Shown here: one piece after another, positions 49,627 to 58,508 of the stretch
How positions within the stretch are numbered: the first letter of the stretch is position 1
Layout: each line of letters opens with the position of its first letter
Assembly (NCBI RefSeq): GCF_001427665.1
Contig: NZ_LMHC01000022.1
Location: 213,090 to 277,089, forward strand
Source: Caulobacter sp. Root655
GTDB lineage: Bacteria; Pseudomonadota; Alphaproteobacteria; Caulobacterales; Caulobacteraceae
Length of the DNA stretch: 64,000 bases
Direction of reading: 5' to 3'
Made by a program: the position numbers and the translations under genes
Notes under the pieces: model-generated
The model's database searches: none
Seen by the model: only the letters and a program-made list of their open reading frames with translations
Told to the model about the DNA's origin: nothing

Positions 49627-51006
49627 CTACCCCTCCGACCGCGGCAGCACCAGCGTCACCCGCAGCCCGCCCAGCGGCGACGCCGACAGCGTCACCGAAC
49701 CCCCATAGGCCCGGGCCAGCTCGTCGACGATCGACAGGCCCAGCCCGGAGCCCGGGGTGTGCTCGTCCATCCGCTGGCCGCGCTTGAGGGCGTCGGCCCA
49801 GCGGTCGGGCGGCAGGCCGGGGCCGTCGTCGTCCACCGTCAGGGTCATCTGCTCGGGCGAACTGGCCACCGCCTCGGCCCGCACCTTGCCCTTGCACCAT
49901 TTGCCGGCGTTTTCCATGACATTGCCGGCCAGCTCCATGAAGTCCTGGCGCTCGCCCTGGAAGCACAGGGTCTCGGGGCAGCGCCAGTCGATCTCGACGC
50001 CCTTGTCCTGGAAGATCCGCTCCAGGGTCACGGCCAGTTCGTCGAGGATCGGCTCGACCGGCGTGCGCTCGCCCGAGGTCTGGGAGCGGGCGGCGGCCCG
50101 GGCCCGGCGCAGGTGGTGGTCGACCTGCTCGCGCATGGTCGCCGCCTGGCGCTCGACCACCTCGGCCAGGGTCCCCGGCTGCTGGTTGGCCTCGGTCAGC
50201 ATCACCGACAGCGGGGTCTTCAGGGCGTGGGCCAGGTTGCCGACGTGGGTGCGCTGGCGCTCGACGACCTCCTGGTTGTGGGCCAGCAGGGCGTTGAGCT
50301 CGACGGCCAGGGGCTCCAGCTCTTCGGGATAGAGCCCTTGCAGCCGCTCGGCCTTGCCCCGGCGCACCGAGCCCAGCTCCCGTCGCAGGCGAAAAAGGGG
50401 CAAGAGCCCCACCCGCACCTGGATCACCACCGCCGAAACCAGGCCGGCGCCCAGCAGGATCAGGGCGATGGCGGTGTTGCGGGCGAAGATGTCGGCGTCG
50501 CGGTCGATCGGCGCGCGGTCCTCGGCGGCGATGAACACCACGGGACGCGGATAGCCCGGCAGGCGGGTCAGGATGGCGGCGGCGCGCAGCCGCGCGTTCT
50601 GCGGCCCCATCAGGTCGAAGAACTGGGTCTTGCCCGGATCGGCGGCCAGGCGCTGGGCCTGGGTCGGCGGAATGACCAGGGAGCTGTCGAACAGCGACCG
50701 CGACTGGTCGATCATCTTCAAGCCCCCCTCGGGGCGCATCTCGAGGATCTGCCAGTAGCGACCCGAATAGACCCGGGTGGCGCGGATGTCGGTCAGGAAC
50801 GGCGCCTTGACCACCCCCTCCTCGACGCTGGAACTGGCGTAGAGGTCGTCGGTCAGCACCGTCAGGGCCGCGTCGAAGCGGCGGATCGCCGAATCGCGGA
50901 ACTGGGCGGTCAGGAACACCCCGGCCACCAGCAGCACGACGACGTTCCAGATCCCGGCCAGCAGCACCAGCCGGCGGACCAGCGATCGCTTGCCGAGGTC
51001 CCACAT
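49627..51006 (-). CDS. Sensor histidine kinase, QseC/PhoQ-like class
   Basis: 459 residues: TM1 at about 13-33 (LVLLAGIWNVVVLLVAGVFL), a periplasmic region of about 140 residues, TM2 (AIALILLGAGLVSAVVIQV), HAMP-like linker, HisKA with the phosphoacceptor in VGNLAHALKTPLSVMLTE, and HATPase (ELAGNVMENAGKWCKG, VDDDGPGLPPDR, GSGLGLSIVDELARAYGG). ALKTPLSVM is characteristic of the PhoQ-like subgroup. The cognate regulator is encoded upstream, with a PepSY-type gene first in the operon. A small palindromic repeat separates regulator and kinase. Confidence 0.9.
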   Translation of the reverse strand: MWDLGKRSLVRRLVLLAGIWNVVVLLVAGVFLTAQFRDSAIRRFDAALTVLTDDLYASSSVEEGVVKAPFLTDIRATRVYSGRYWQILEMRPEGGLKMIDQSRSLFDSSLVIPPTQAQRLAADPGKTQFFDLMGPQNARLRAAAILTRLPGYPRPVVFIAAEDRAPIDRDADIFARNTAIALILLGAGLVSAVVIQVRVGLLPLFRLRRELGSVRRGKAERLQGLYPEELEPLAVELNALLAHNQEVVERQRTHVGNLAHALKTPLSVMLTEANQQPGTLAEVVERQAATMREQVDHHLRRARAAARSQTSGERTPVEPILDELAVTLERIFQDKGVEIDWRCPETLCFQGERQDFMELAGNVMENAGKWCKGKVRAEAVASSPEQMTLTVDDDGPGLPPDRWADALKRGQRMDEHTPGSGLGLSIVDELARAYGGSVTLSASPLGGLRVTLVLPRSEG

Positions 51007-51060
51007 GATCAGGCCTCGCCCGAGCTAGCGGCGATCGGCGGGTTCATCCCCAATTCCGTC

Positions 51061-51136
51061 TCCCCGGCGAAGGCCGGGGCCCAGGTGAAACCCACGAGCC
51101 GCTCCGGATGAATCTGGGTCCCGGCCTTCGCCGGGA
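51061..51136. repeat. Short palindromic repeat between regulator and kinase genes
   Basis: TCCCCGGCGAAGGCCGGGGCCCAGG pairs with the inverse TGGGTCCCGGCCTTCGCCGGGA, a member of the ATCCCGGC family also seen at 60253-60377. It may tune kinase expression relative to the regulator. Confidence 0.6.
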
Positions 51137-51160
51137 AAACGGGAGATAAGTTCGTAGAGC

Positions 51161-51841
51161 CTAACCTTCGGTCGTCTCGCCTTCCAGCGGCGTCAGGCGG
51201 TAGCCCAGGCCGCGCACGGTCTCGATCCGTTCGCTGCCCAGCTTCTTGCGCAGCCGGCCGATGAACACCTCGATGGTGTTGCTGTCGCGGTCGAAATCCT
51301 GGTCGTACAGGTGCTCGACCAGCTCGGTGCGACCGATCACCCGGCCCTGGTGCATCATCATGTAGTGCAGCAGGCGGTATTCCAGCGAGGTCAGGCGCAG
51401 GGGCTCGCCGTTGACGCTGGCCCGGGCGGCGCGCGGGTCCAGGCGCAGGCCGCCGCAGGTCAGGCTGGGCGAGGCGTGGCCGGCCGAGCGGCGCAGCAGG
51501 GCGCGCAGGCGGGCCAGCAGTTCCTCGGTGTGGAAGGGCTTGGTCAGGTAGTCGTCGGCCCCGGCGTCGAAGCCGGCGACCTTCTCGTTCCACGAGCCGC
51601 GGGCGGTGAGGATCAGCACCGGCGTGGCGACATTGCCGCGCCGCCAGCGCTCCAGCACCGACACCCCGTCCACCTTGGGCAGGCCCAGGTCGAGGATCAC
51701 CGCGTCATAGGGCTCGGTCTCACCCAGGAACTGGGCTTCCTCGCCGTCGGCCGCGTGGTCGATGGCGTAGCCCGCGTCCCCCAGGGCCAGCTTCAGCTGG
51801 CGCGACAGGTCGGGATCGTCTTCGACAAGCAGGATGCGCAT
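51161..51841 (-). CDS. OmpR-family response regulator, PhoP/QseB-like
   Basis: 226 residues from ATG 51841 (MRILLVEDDPDLSRQLKLAL). Receiver Asp in YDAVILDLGLPKVDGVSVLE, Thr in PVLILTARGSWNEKV, Lys in DDYLTKPFHTEELLARLRAL. Winged helix: LTSLEYRLLHYMMMHQGRVI, YDQDFDRDSNTIEVFIGRLR and IETVRGLGYRLTP. It lies between a PepSY-protein gene and the kinase, a gene order seen for Mg2+/cation or membrane-stress systems. Direct repeats upstream of the PepSY gene are its likely binding site. Confidence 0.92.
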   Translation of the reverse strand: MRILLVEDDPDLSRQLKLALGDAGYAIDHAADGEEAQFLGETEPYDAVILDLGLPKVDGVSVLERWRRGNVATPVLILTARGSWNEKVAGFDAGADDYLTKPFHTEELLARLRALLRRSAGHASPSLTCGGLRLDPRAARASVNGEPLRLTSLEYRLLHYMMMHQGRVIGRTELVEHLYDQDFDRDSNTIEVFIGRLRKKLGSERIETVRGLGYRLTPLEGETTEG

Positions 51842-51860
51842 GGGGAACCTTTGGTTGTCG

Positions 51861-52178
51861 TTAGTCGGCGCTGAGGATCTGGCCGGTCCGGGCGTCGACG
51901 ATGAAGTCGATGCGGCGACCATCGGTGGTGGCCCAGCGTACGCGATAGTTGGGGCCTTCGAGGCCGGCGTCCAGCACGCGGCCCGGGGTGCGGCGGCTGA
52001 TCTGCTCGATCACCCGGCTCAGTGGCACCAGCTGGCCCGACTGCACGCCGCCACGCGCCTGGTCCTGCCGGGCCCGCCAATCGGCGCCCAGCGAGTCCGG
52101 CCCGCGTTGCGCGGACGCCACGCCGGGCAGGGCGGAGGCGGCCAGCACGGCGGCGAAGAGGATGTGGATCGGCTTCAT
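51861..52178 (-). CDS. Small secreted PepSY-domain protein
   Basis: 105 residues from ATG 52178: signal peptide (HILFAAVLAASALPGVASA) and a short PepSY-type domain (LVPLSRVIEQISRRTPGRVL, NYRVRWATTDGRRIDFIVDA, RTGQILSAD). PepSY domains are thought to inhibit proteases or sense envelope conditions. It is the first gene of the PepSY-regulator-kinase operon, 19 nt before the regulator, so it is probably an output and a feedback component. Confidence 0.82.
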   Translation of the reverse strand: MKPIHILFAAVLAASALPGVASAQRGPDSLGADWRARQDQARGGVQSGQLVPLSRVIEQISRRTPGRVLDAGLEGPNYRVRWATTDGRRIDFIVDARTGQILSAD

Positions 52179-52200
52179 GGGTTGGGTTTTAAAGCCTCCC

Positions 52201-52218
52201 GGCTGAATAGAGGCTGAA
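52201..52218. promoter_or_regulatory. Direct-repeat site for the PhoP-like regulator
   Basis: GGCTGAA occurs at 52201-52207 and 52212-52218, an 11-bp period that places both half-sites on one DNA face. This is the geometry of OmpR/PhoP-type boxes (TTCAGCC-N4-TTCAGCC on the coding strand). It lies 23 bp upstream of the PepSY gene start. Confidence 0.55.
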
Positions 52219-52278
52219 CGCAACCGTTATGGACGGTGAACAAAGTTCTGTCACGGGAGGGTCGGCGATCGATACAGC

Positions 52279-53205
52279 CTACCGCCGCCGGGGCGCGTAG
52301 GGCCGCTGCGCCCGCCACGCCTCCGCGAACTTCTCCAGCTCGGCGTCCGGCCCCTCCGGCAAGGTCACCACCAGCCGGGCGAACAGGTCGCCGCGCTTGC
52401 CCTTGCCGTCCGACAGGCCCCGGCCCTTGAGCCGCAGCTTGGCGCCGGAATTGGAGCCCTTGGGGATCGACAGGGTCACCGGGCCGTCGGGGGTGGGGGC
52501 CTCGACCTTGCCGCCCAGCACCGCGTCGGGGACGCTGATCGGCAGGTCCATGACCAGGGTGTCGTTCTCGCGCTTGAAGGTCGGATGCGGCTTGATGGCC
52601 AGCTCGATCAGGGCGTCGCCGGCCCCGCCCCGGCCGGGGCTGCCCTGGCCCTTGAGGCGCAGGGTCTGGCCTTCCTGGGCGCCGACCGGAATGGTGACGT
52701 CGATGGTGCGGCCGTCGGAGAAGGCCACGCGCTTCTTGCCGCCCTTGATCGCCTCTTCCAGGTCGATGTCCAGCCGGGCGCGCACGTCGCCGCCGCGCGG
52801 CGAGAAGCCGCCGCCGCCCGCGCCGCGATTGCGGCCCAGGATGTCGCCGAACAGGTCGTTGAGGTCGATCTCGGGGCCCTCGCCGCCCCCGCCGCCGCGA
52901 CTGAAGCCGCCGCCGCCCCGGTTGAAGCCGCCGCCGAACGGCGAGCCCGCGCCGCCGAACCCGCCGCCGCGCATGGTCTCGCGGCCGTCGGCGTCGATCT
53001 CGCCGGCATCGAACTTCTTGCGCTTGTCGACGTCGCCGATGATGTCGAAGGCGGCGCTGACCTGCTTGAAGCGGTCCTCGGACTTCTTGTCGCCGGTATT
53101 GGCGTCCGGATGGTGCTGCTTGGCGAGCTTGTGGAACGCCTTGCGGATCTCGGCCGCGGTGGCGGTGCGGGAAACGCCAAGTTCCAGATAGGGGTCGCGC
53201 GCCAA
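52279..53205 (-). CDS. CbpA-like J-domain co-chaperone
   Basis: 308 residues: J domain at 1-70 (PYLELGVSRTATAAEIRKAF) with the HPD triad in KLAKQHHPDANTG, a Gly/Phe-rich linker of repeated GGGF units at about 78-125, and two DnaJ C-terminal beta domains (RARLDIDLEEAIKGG, VTIPVGAQEGQTLRLKGQGS). There is no cysteine-rich zinc finger, so it is of the CbpA type rather than DnaJ. It stimulates DnaK. It stands alone between the PepSY operon and the GTA cluster. Confidence 0.92.
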   Translation of the reverse strand: MARDPYLELGVSRTATAAEIRKAFHKLAKQHHPDANTGDKKSEDRFKQVSAAFDIIGDVDKRKKFDAGEIDADGRETMRGGGFGGAGSPFGGGFNRGGGGFSRGGGGGEGPEIDLNDLFGDILGRNRGAGGGGFSPRGGDVRARLDIDLEEAIKGGKKRVAFSDGRTIDVTIPVGAQEGQTLRLKGQGSPGRGGAGDALIELAIKPHPTFKRENDTLVMDLPISVPDAVLGGKVEAPTPDGPVTLSIPKGSNSGAKLRLKGRGLSDGKGKRGDLFARLVVTLPEGPDAELEKFAEAWRAQRPYAPRRR

Positions 53206-53284
53206 GGAGGCTCCTCACTTCAAAGACCAGAACGCCTCAATTAGGCGGTTCGGCGCGCCGTGCAAGCTTATTGTTGCATTAATA

Positions 53285-56200
53285 TCACAGCAACGCCCGC
53301 CGAGACGCGCCCCAGCCGAACAGGGCCGAGCCCTGGGCGATCCTGACAGCCAGGACGCCGGTCGGTCCAGCGGGGAAGTCGGCGGCGCGCTGGGTCGCGG
53401 CGTAGGTCCAGGTCGGAACGGTGGTTTCCACGGTGCGGACCACGGCCTCGCCGTCGAGGACCTCGACGCGATACACCTCCCGCTCCTCGCCCAGCGGAAC
53501 CTCGGCGTCCCAGCCGTCGCCGGCCCGGCGGGCGCGGCGGACCCAGGTGACGACGGCGTCGCCGGCTTCGACGCGGACTCGCAGGTGGGCCGGCGACCAC
53601 GGGCGGGCCGACAGGCCGCGCCAGGTCGCCGCGACCTGGCTCATCGCCGGGCCCGAGGCCGGGCCGCCGGCCGGGGCGGCGCGCCAGATCAGCGGCAGGC
53701 CGCGCTCCGACAGGGCCAGGTCGGCCCGGACCAGGGCCGCGTCCAGCACCACCACCGCCGCGCCGGCCGTCGTCAGGGCGGCCATGGCCGGATCGCTGCC
53801 GGCCTGGCCGCGCAGCAGGCCCGACAGGGTCCAGACGTCGGCGGCGACCGGCTCGGCCTCCAGGTACTGGATGATCTCCCACGCGCCGCCCTCGCCCTTG
53901 ACGGCGACGGCGTTGGCGCCGGCCAGGACGGCCGAGCGGTCGCGGCCACGCGGGGCGGCGCCTTCCAGCCGCACGGTCAGGCGATTGGCGCGGTCGAAGC
54001 GGTGCAGCGGACCGGCCGGCAGGTCCGACAGGGTGACGCCGACCGTGGCGGGCACGCCGGCCGTGGCCCGGACCCGCAGCGCCTCCAGCCCGGCCCCGGC
54101 CTGGACGTCGAAGGCCCGCCACGGCGCGGCGGCCACCGCGACCAGCGGCCGGTCGTCGTCCTGGCCCGGAAGGTCCAGCAGGTGGAGAACAGGCGGGCCC
54201 GAGGTCTCGCGCGACGGAGCCGGCGACCAGTCGAGGTCGCCGTCGATCCGCACCGGATCGACCACCGGGACCAGCTGGGCGCGGGGATGTTCGTCCAGGT
54301 CGATCCGCGTCACCCGCCAGACGCCGCCGTCCAGGGCGACGCGGTCGCCGGGCTCCAGCCGCAGGGCGGCCAGGGGCGACAGGTGAGCGGTCGTCTCGCG
54401 CCCGGCCCCGGGCGCCAGCAGGCGCTGGGCCACGGCCCGGGCCTCGGCGACGACCAGGACCAGCGGCGCGTCGAGGTCGGCGCCGCCCTCCCCCGTCTCC
54501 GGCCCGTCTTCGCGGCGGACGATCACCGCGCCGGTCTGGTAGTCGCGGGCGGCGTCGATGAAGCGCAGGCGCAGGGTCTGGACCGGCGCGGCCAGGGCGC
54601 GGGTCGACGAGGTCGGCGCCGCGCGGTCCTCGGGCCAGGCCAGGTCGTCGTCGCCCAGCGCCAGGGCCGCCGCGCCGGCCCGTCCGGCCAGGGTCACGCC
54701 GTCCCGCCGCTCGACGGCGTCCAGCGCGAAGGCCTCCAGCAGCGGAGCCAGGGCGTCGCGCAGCCGCATCGGCCGGTCGATCACATAGCCCACCACCGAA
54801 CCGCCCGCCTCCCCGGGGTCCAGCGTCACGCCGGCCCGGTCGGCCAGGGCGGCGACCAGTTCCGGCAGCGGCGCGATCCCCGCCCGGCCGTTCAGCCAGT
54901 GGCCCAGGGTCCAGTTGGGCCCGTCGGCCCAGACGGCGGCGCGGGCCGGGAAGTCCGGGAACGGCCGGGCGTCCCAGCACCAGGCGCCGGCCGCCTCGAT
55001 CATCGCCCCGCCGTACAGCGGCGAGACCGGATTGGTCGCCGGGTCGGCCAGATGGGCCAGCACCGCCTCAAGCGCCCGCCGCTGGCCGACCTCGTCGCGC
55101 GTTCCGTCCGAGAACGGCGGCAGGGCGCTTTCCATGCTCTTGGCGTCGACGAACAGATTGGGCGCGTTGGCCCCCTTGTCGACCGCGCCGCAGCCGAACT
55201 CGACCAGGCGCAGCGGCTTGGAACCCGGGACCCAGGCGGTGGGCGTCGCCGCGCGCACGCCGCCGGGGCGATCGAAGTGCGGATGGCTCCACCAGGACGC
55301 CAGGTCCTTGGGCCGGAACACCCAGGGCTCGCCATGGGCCCCGTCGGTGATCGGCGCGCGGACCTGGGCCAGGCGGTCGGCGTCGGAGGCGTAGTACCAG
55401 TCGAAGCCCTCGCCGCCGGTCAGGCCGTGGCGCAGGTAGCCGATATCGTGCGGCCCCTTGAAGCCGGCCGCCGCGTCGAGGTGGCCGTCGCCGTCGCGCC
55501 AGTCGGCCAGGGGCGGATAGAAGTCGATGCCGACGAAATCGACATTGCTGTCGCTCCACAGCGGGTCGAGGTGGAAGTGGACGTCGCCGCTGCCGTCGGG
55601 CGGCTGGTGGCCGAAATACTCGCTCCAGTCGGCGGCGTAGCCGAGCTTCGTCGCCGGGCCGAGCAGGGTGCGGACCTGACCCGCCAGGGCCTTCAGCGCC
55701 GTCACCGCCGGATAGGACGAGACCCCGTCGCGCACCGTGGTCAGGCCGCGCAGCTCCGAACCGAGGATGAAACCGTCCACTCCGCCGGCCAATTGCGCCA
55801 ACTTGGCGTAGTGCAGCAGCATCCGCCGCAGGCCCCAGTCGCCACCCGGACCGCTGTAGGTGGGCAAGCCCTCGGCCTCGCCGAACTGCGCCGCCGTGGC
55901 CGCGCCGAAGAAGCTGGCGACCTGGGCCGCCGCCGCGCCGGTCTTGTCGGGCGAACCCGGACGTCCGGCGGCGGGATGGCAGGTGATCCGGCCGCGCCAG
56001 GGATAGGCCCCCTGCGCCGGCGTGCCATAGGGGTCGGGCAGGCTATTGCCGGCCGGCACATCCATCAGCACGAACGGATAGAGCGTCACCCTCAGCCCGC
56101 GCCGCTTGAGCTCGGCGATGGCCTGCAGCACCGCCCGGTCGGCCGGCGTGCCGCCATAGGCCAGGGCGCCGTCATGACCGGAGACCACCGCCGCGTCTTG

Positions 56201-57112
56201 GCGGTCCAGGCCCCCCGCCCGCCAGTCGAACGGGATCGTCGCCTTGGCCGCCTGCTCCACCCGGGGCCGGATGGCGCAGGACCCGCAGCGCAGGTCGTCG
56301 CCGAACCAGGCGACCACCAGGGTCACCTCTTCCACATGGGGCAGCTGGGCCTGCAGCTGGTCGAGCGACACCACCAGGTCGGCCCGGCCCTCGCTGTTGT
56401 TCAGGGTCTCGGCCGTGGTCCGGGTCAGGCCGTCGCGGCGCAGCACCAGGTCGGTGGCGTAGACGAACTCACCGGCCCCGGGGATCAGGCACACGCCCTT
56501 CAAGCGCTCCTCCAAGCCGGCCGGCGCGGCGCTGGCGCGGGGCCGGCGAAACACCTCAAACGACAGCTGCGGCGGGCGATTGCCGTAGGCGGCCAGCGGC
56601 AGGTCCTCGAACACCACATAGGCCGTGCCGCGATAGGCCGGAGCGGCCCCTTCCACCGCCTCGATCAGGGCGTCGGGCGCCTGGTCCTCGGCCCCGGCGT
56701 GGACCCGCATGACCACGCCGGCCATGTCCATCGGCTTGCCGTCGGCCCAGACCCGGCCGATCCCGTCGATCGGACCCTCGCAGACGGCGACGGCGAACGA
56801 CAGGCTGTAGGCGGCGCTGGTGGTGCGCGGCCCCTTGCCGCCGCCGGTCCGGCCCTCGACCCAGCGCTCCTTGAACCGCGCCGCCCAGATCACCTGGCCG
56901 GCGACCCGGGCCCGGCCGAACACGACGGCCATCGGCGCGCCCTCGGCGGCGCCCGACAGCCGCAACTCCGGAATGCGCGGCCCGGTCCGGCGGGCCGGGG
57001 TCAGGGCGTCGATCACGGCGCCGTCGACGACCGCGCCGAGCATCGCGCCGACGGCGCCGCCGACCGGCCCACCCACGGCGGTTCCGACGGCGGAGAGGAT
57101 GACCTGAGCCAT
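53285..57112 (-). CDS. GTA central tail-tip/fibre protein (RcGTA orfg15 homologue)
   Basis: 1275 residues from ATG 57112 (MAQVILSAVGTAVGGPVGG). Gly/Ala-rich N-terminus as in tail hub proteins; tail-assembly region (VVFGRARVAGQVIWAARFKE, YSLSFAVAVCEGPIDGIGRV). Residues about 430-730 are the GTA TIM-barrel-like domain (GGVDGFILGSELRGLTTVRD, DFVGIDFYPPLADWRDGDG). The C-terminal half holds tail-protein domains. By analogy with Rhodobacter it forms the baseplate megatron and central spike that contacts the cell. It is the last gene of the GTA structural cluster, downstream of the NlpC/P60 gene with a repeat in the 185-bp gap. Confidence 0.9.
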   Translation of the reverse strand: MAQVILSAVGTAVGGPVGGAVGAMLGAVVDGAVIDALTPARRTGPRIPELRLSGAAEGAPMAVVFGRARVAGQVIWAARFKERWVEGRTGGGKGPRTTSAAYSLSFAVAVCEGPIDGIGRVWADGKPMDMAGVVMRVHAGAEDQAPDALIEAVEGAAPAYRGTAYVVFEDLPLAAYGNRPPQLSFEVFRRPRASAAPAGLEERLKGVCLIPGAGEFVYATDLVLRRDGLTRTTAETLNNSEGRADLVVSLDQLQAQLPHVEEVTLVVAWFGDDLRCGSCAIRPRVEQAAKATIPFDWRAGGLDRQDAAVVSGHDGALAYGGTPADRAVLQAIAELKRRGLRVTLYPFVLMDVPAGNSLPDPYGTPAQGAYPWRGRITCHPAAGRPGSPDKTGAAAAQVASFFGAATAAQFGEAEGLPTYSGPGGDWGLRRMLLHYAKLAQLAGGVDGFILGSELRGLTTVRDGVSSYPAVTALKALAGQVRTLLGPATKLGYAADWSEYFGHQPPDGSGDVHFHLDPLWSDSNVDFVGIDFYPPLADWRDGDGHLDAAAGFKGPHDIGYLRHGLTGGEGFDWYYASDADRLAQVRAPITDGAHGEPWVFRPKDLASWWSHPHFDRPGGVRAATPTAWVPGSKPLRLVEFGCGAVDKGANAPNLFVDAKSMESALPPFSDGTRDEVGQRRALEAVLAHLADPATNPVSPLYGGAMIEAAGAWCWDARPFPDFPARAAVWADGPNWTLGHWLNGRAGIAPLPELVAALADRAGVTLDPGEAGGSVVGYVIDRPMRLRDALAPLLEAFALDAVERRDGVTLAGRAGAAALALGDDDLAWPEDRAAPTSSTRALAAPVQTLRLRFIDAARDYQTGAVIVRREDGPETGEGGADLDAPLVLVVAEARAVAQRLLAPGAGRETTAHLSPLAALRLEPGDRVALDGGVWRVTRIDLDEHPRAQLVPVVDPVRIDGDLDWSPAPSRETSGPPVLHLLDLPGQDDDRPLVAVAAAPWRAFDVQAGAGLEALRVRATAGVPATVGVTLSDLPAGPLHRFDRANRLTVRLEGAAPRGRDRSAVLAGANAVAVKGEGGAWEIIQYLEAEPVAADVWTLSGLLRGQAGSDPAMAALTTAGAAVVVLDAALVRADLALSERGLPLIWRAAPAGGPASGPAMSQVAATWRGLSARPWSPAHLRVRVEAGDAVVTWVRRARRAGDGWDAEVPLGEEREVYRVEVLDGEAVVRTVETTVPTWTYAATQRAADFPAGPTGVLAVRIAQGSALFGWGASRRALL

Positions 57113-57128
57113 GGGAAGTCTCCAGAAA

Positions 57129-57294
57129 CCCTCTCCCAAAGGGAGAGGGAGGGGCCCAAGCGAAGCTTGGGAGGGTGAGGGGGTGGTGAGTCCGACGGCG
57201 TGCCGGCAGGGCGCATCGCGAAAGCGGTGAGGGCGTGATCCCTCACCCTCCCACCGCTGCGCGGCGGGTCCCTCCCTCTCCCGCTGGGAGAGGG
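57129..57294. repeat. 166-bp palindromic repeat, CCCTCTCC family, in the GTA cluster
   Basis: Same layout as 25841-26007 and 49449-49614, with the core GTCCGACGGCGTGCCGGCAGGGCGC shared with the copy at 59166-59331. It lies between the NlpC/P60 and fibre genes, where it could reduce expression of the last gene. Confidence 0.75.
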
Positions 57295-57297
57295 TTT

Positions 57298-57861
57298 TCA
57301 CGTGCCGACTTCCGGAAACCGGAACGCCGCCACGCACCGCCCGCGCCACCAGCGGCCCAGCCAGCTTTCGACGCAGGCCCGGCCCCAGTAGGCGTGGATC
57401 ATCCGGTCGGGGCCCGAAAGGATCGCGCAGTGCTTGGCCGGCGCGTCCGGGGCCATGCGGAACACCAGCACGTCGCCGGGCTGGGCGGTGGCGAGGTCGA
57501 GCGGCGCCAGGGCGCGGCCCAGGGCCTCGAGCAGCAGCTCCCGCCCGCCCAGCTCGGCCCAGTCCGGACGATAGGGCGGCGGCGCTTCCGGCTCGGCCCC
57601 GTGCAGCCCCCGCCAGACCCCACGCACCAGCCCCAGGCAATCGCAGCCGACGCCGCGCAGGCTGGCCTGATGCTGGTAGGGGGTGCCCAGCCAGAGGCGG
57701 GCTTCGTGGAGGGCGGCGTTTTCAAAACGGTCATCATCCCGGGCGAAGCGAAGCGAAGATCCGGGACCGCCGGAAGCGCCGAGTTCACGCGTCGGTCCCG
57801 GATCTTCGCGCTGCGCGCTCGTCCGGGATGACAACGGAAGAAAAGGAGGTGAACGCCTCAC
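57298..57861 (-). CDS. GTA NlpC/P60 peptidase (orfg14 homologue) with repeat-derived N-terminus
   Basis: 187 residues from GTG 57861, which overlaps the stop of the preceding GTA gene (GTGA). The domain starts near residue 47: EARLWLGTPYQHQASLRG, catalytic Cys in GCDCLGLVRGVW, His in PAKHCAILSGPDRMIHAYW. In RcGTA this peptidase sits in the tail tip and helps to open the cell wall. Residues about 10-43 (RTSAQREDPGPTRELGASGG) are encoded by a palindromic repeat that stays open in this frame. No ATG, GTG or TTG lies between the repeat and the domain in frame, so the repeat is either translated or the gene has lost its own start. Confidence 0.8.
   Translation of the reverse strand: MRRSPPFLPLSSRTSAQREDPGPTRELGASGGPGSSLRFARDDDRFENAALHEARLWLGTPYQHQASLRGVGCDCLGLVRGVWRGLHGAEPEAPPPYRPDWAELGGRELLLEALGRALAPLDLATAQPGDVLVFRMAPDAPAKHCAILSGPDRMIHAYWGRACVESWLGRWWRGRCVAAFRFPEVGT
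57734..57833. repeat. 100-bp ATCCCGGG-family palindromic repeat inside a coding region
   Basis: TCATCCCGGGCGAAGCGAAG...GATCCGGGACCG pairs with CGGTCCCGGATCTTCGCGC...TCCGGGATGA. It is homologous to 47802-47909. Here it lies between the GTG start and the conserved domain of the NlpC/P60 gene, without a stop codon in that frame. Confidence 0.75.
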
Positions 57862-58508
57862 CGCCGCCCCCCATCGTTCCGCTCGCCCTCCGACGGGTAC
57901 AGCGTCAGGAAATCCTCGCCCGGCGCACTGGGGAAGCCACGGAAGTTGACGCCGTTGCCGAACACCTCCCGGCACGTCGCCCAGCGCTTGTCGCAGGTCG
58001 CGCCGGGGAACGCCGCGACGTCCACGCCGCACCGCCCGTCCCCGAACGCCGCGTCGCACGACCGGCCGAACGTGCGCCCCGCCACGCGGTCCAGGGCCGC
58101 CAGCGGTCCTTCCAGCGCCAGGGTGAAACCCCCGCCCTCGGCCTTGGCGCCGGCGACCGTGGCGCGCCACAGGTCCACGCCCAGGCCCGGCGCCGACCAA
58201 TCCACGAGCCGGCAAGCCACGGTCGCGCCGTCATAGAGGCCGGCCGCCAGATCGACCTCGGACAGCCCAGCGTCATCGAAGCCGCCGATCGCCGTGGCCG
58301 TCCCCGGCGCGAAACCGGCCGCGGTCTCGGCCGCGCCGGCGGTCCAGCCGCTGGCCGCCCGGCAGGTCGCGCCATCGACCGCCAGATCCCGGTCGTGATC
58401 GGTGAACCCCAGGCGGACGCCGTCCCTCCGGGTCAGGATCCAGACGTGGCACAGGCTGGCCGCGCCGCTCTCGATCCGCGCGGCCAGGGCCTGCGGCACC
58501 GCGCGCAT
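57858..58508 (-). CDS. GTA tail hub protein, DUF2163 (orfg13 homologue)
   Basis: 216 residues from ATG 58508, whose T is shared with the stop codon of the preceding gene (TGATG). Characteristic segments: MRAVPQALAARIESGAASLC, RRDGVRLGFTDHDRDLAVDG, and a C-terminal Cys-rich end (FGRSCDAAFGDGRCGVDVAA, ATCDKRWATCREVFGNGVNF) that binds an iron-sulfur cluster in RcGTA hub protein. It assembles below the distal tail protein. The stop overlaps the GTG start of the NlpC/P60 gene. Confidence 0.9.
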   Translation of the reverse strand: MRAVPQALAARIESGAASLCHVWILTRRDGVRLGFTDHDRDLAVDGATCRAASGWTAGAAETAAGFAPGTATAIGGFDDAGLSEVDLAAGLYDGATVACRLVDWSAPGLGVDLWRATVAGAKAEGGGFTLALEGPLAALDRVAGRTFGRSCDAAFGDGRCGVDVAAFPGATCDKRWATCREVFGNGVNFRGFPSAPGEDFLTLYPSEGERNDGGRR

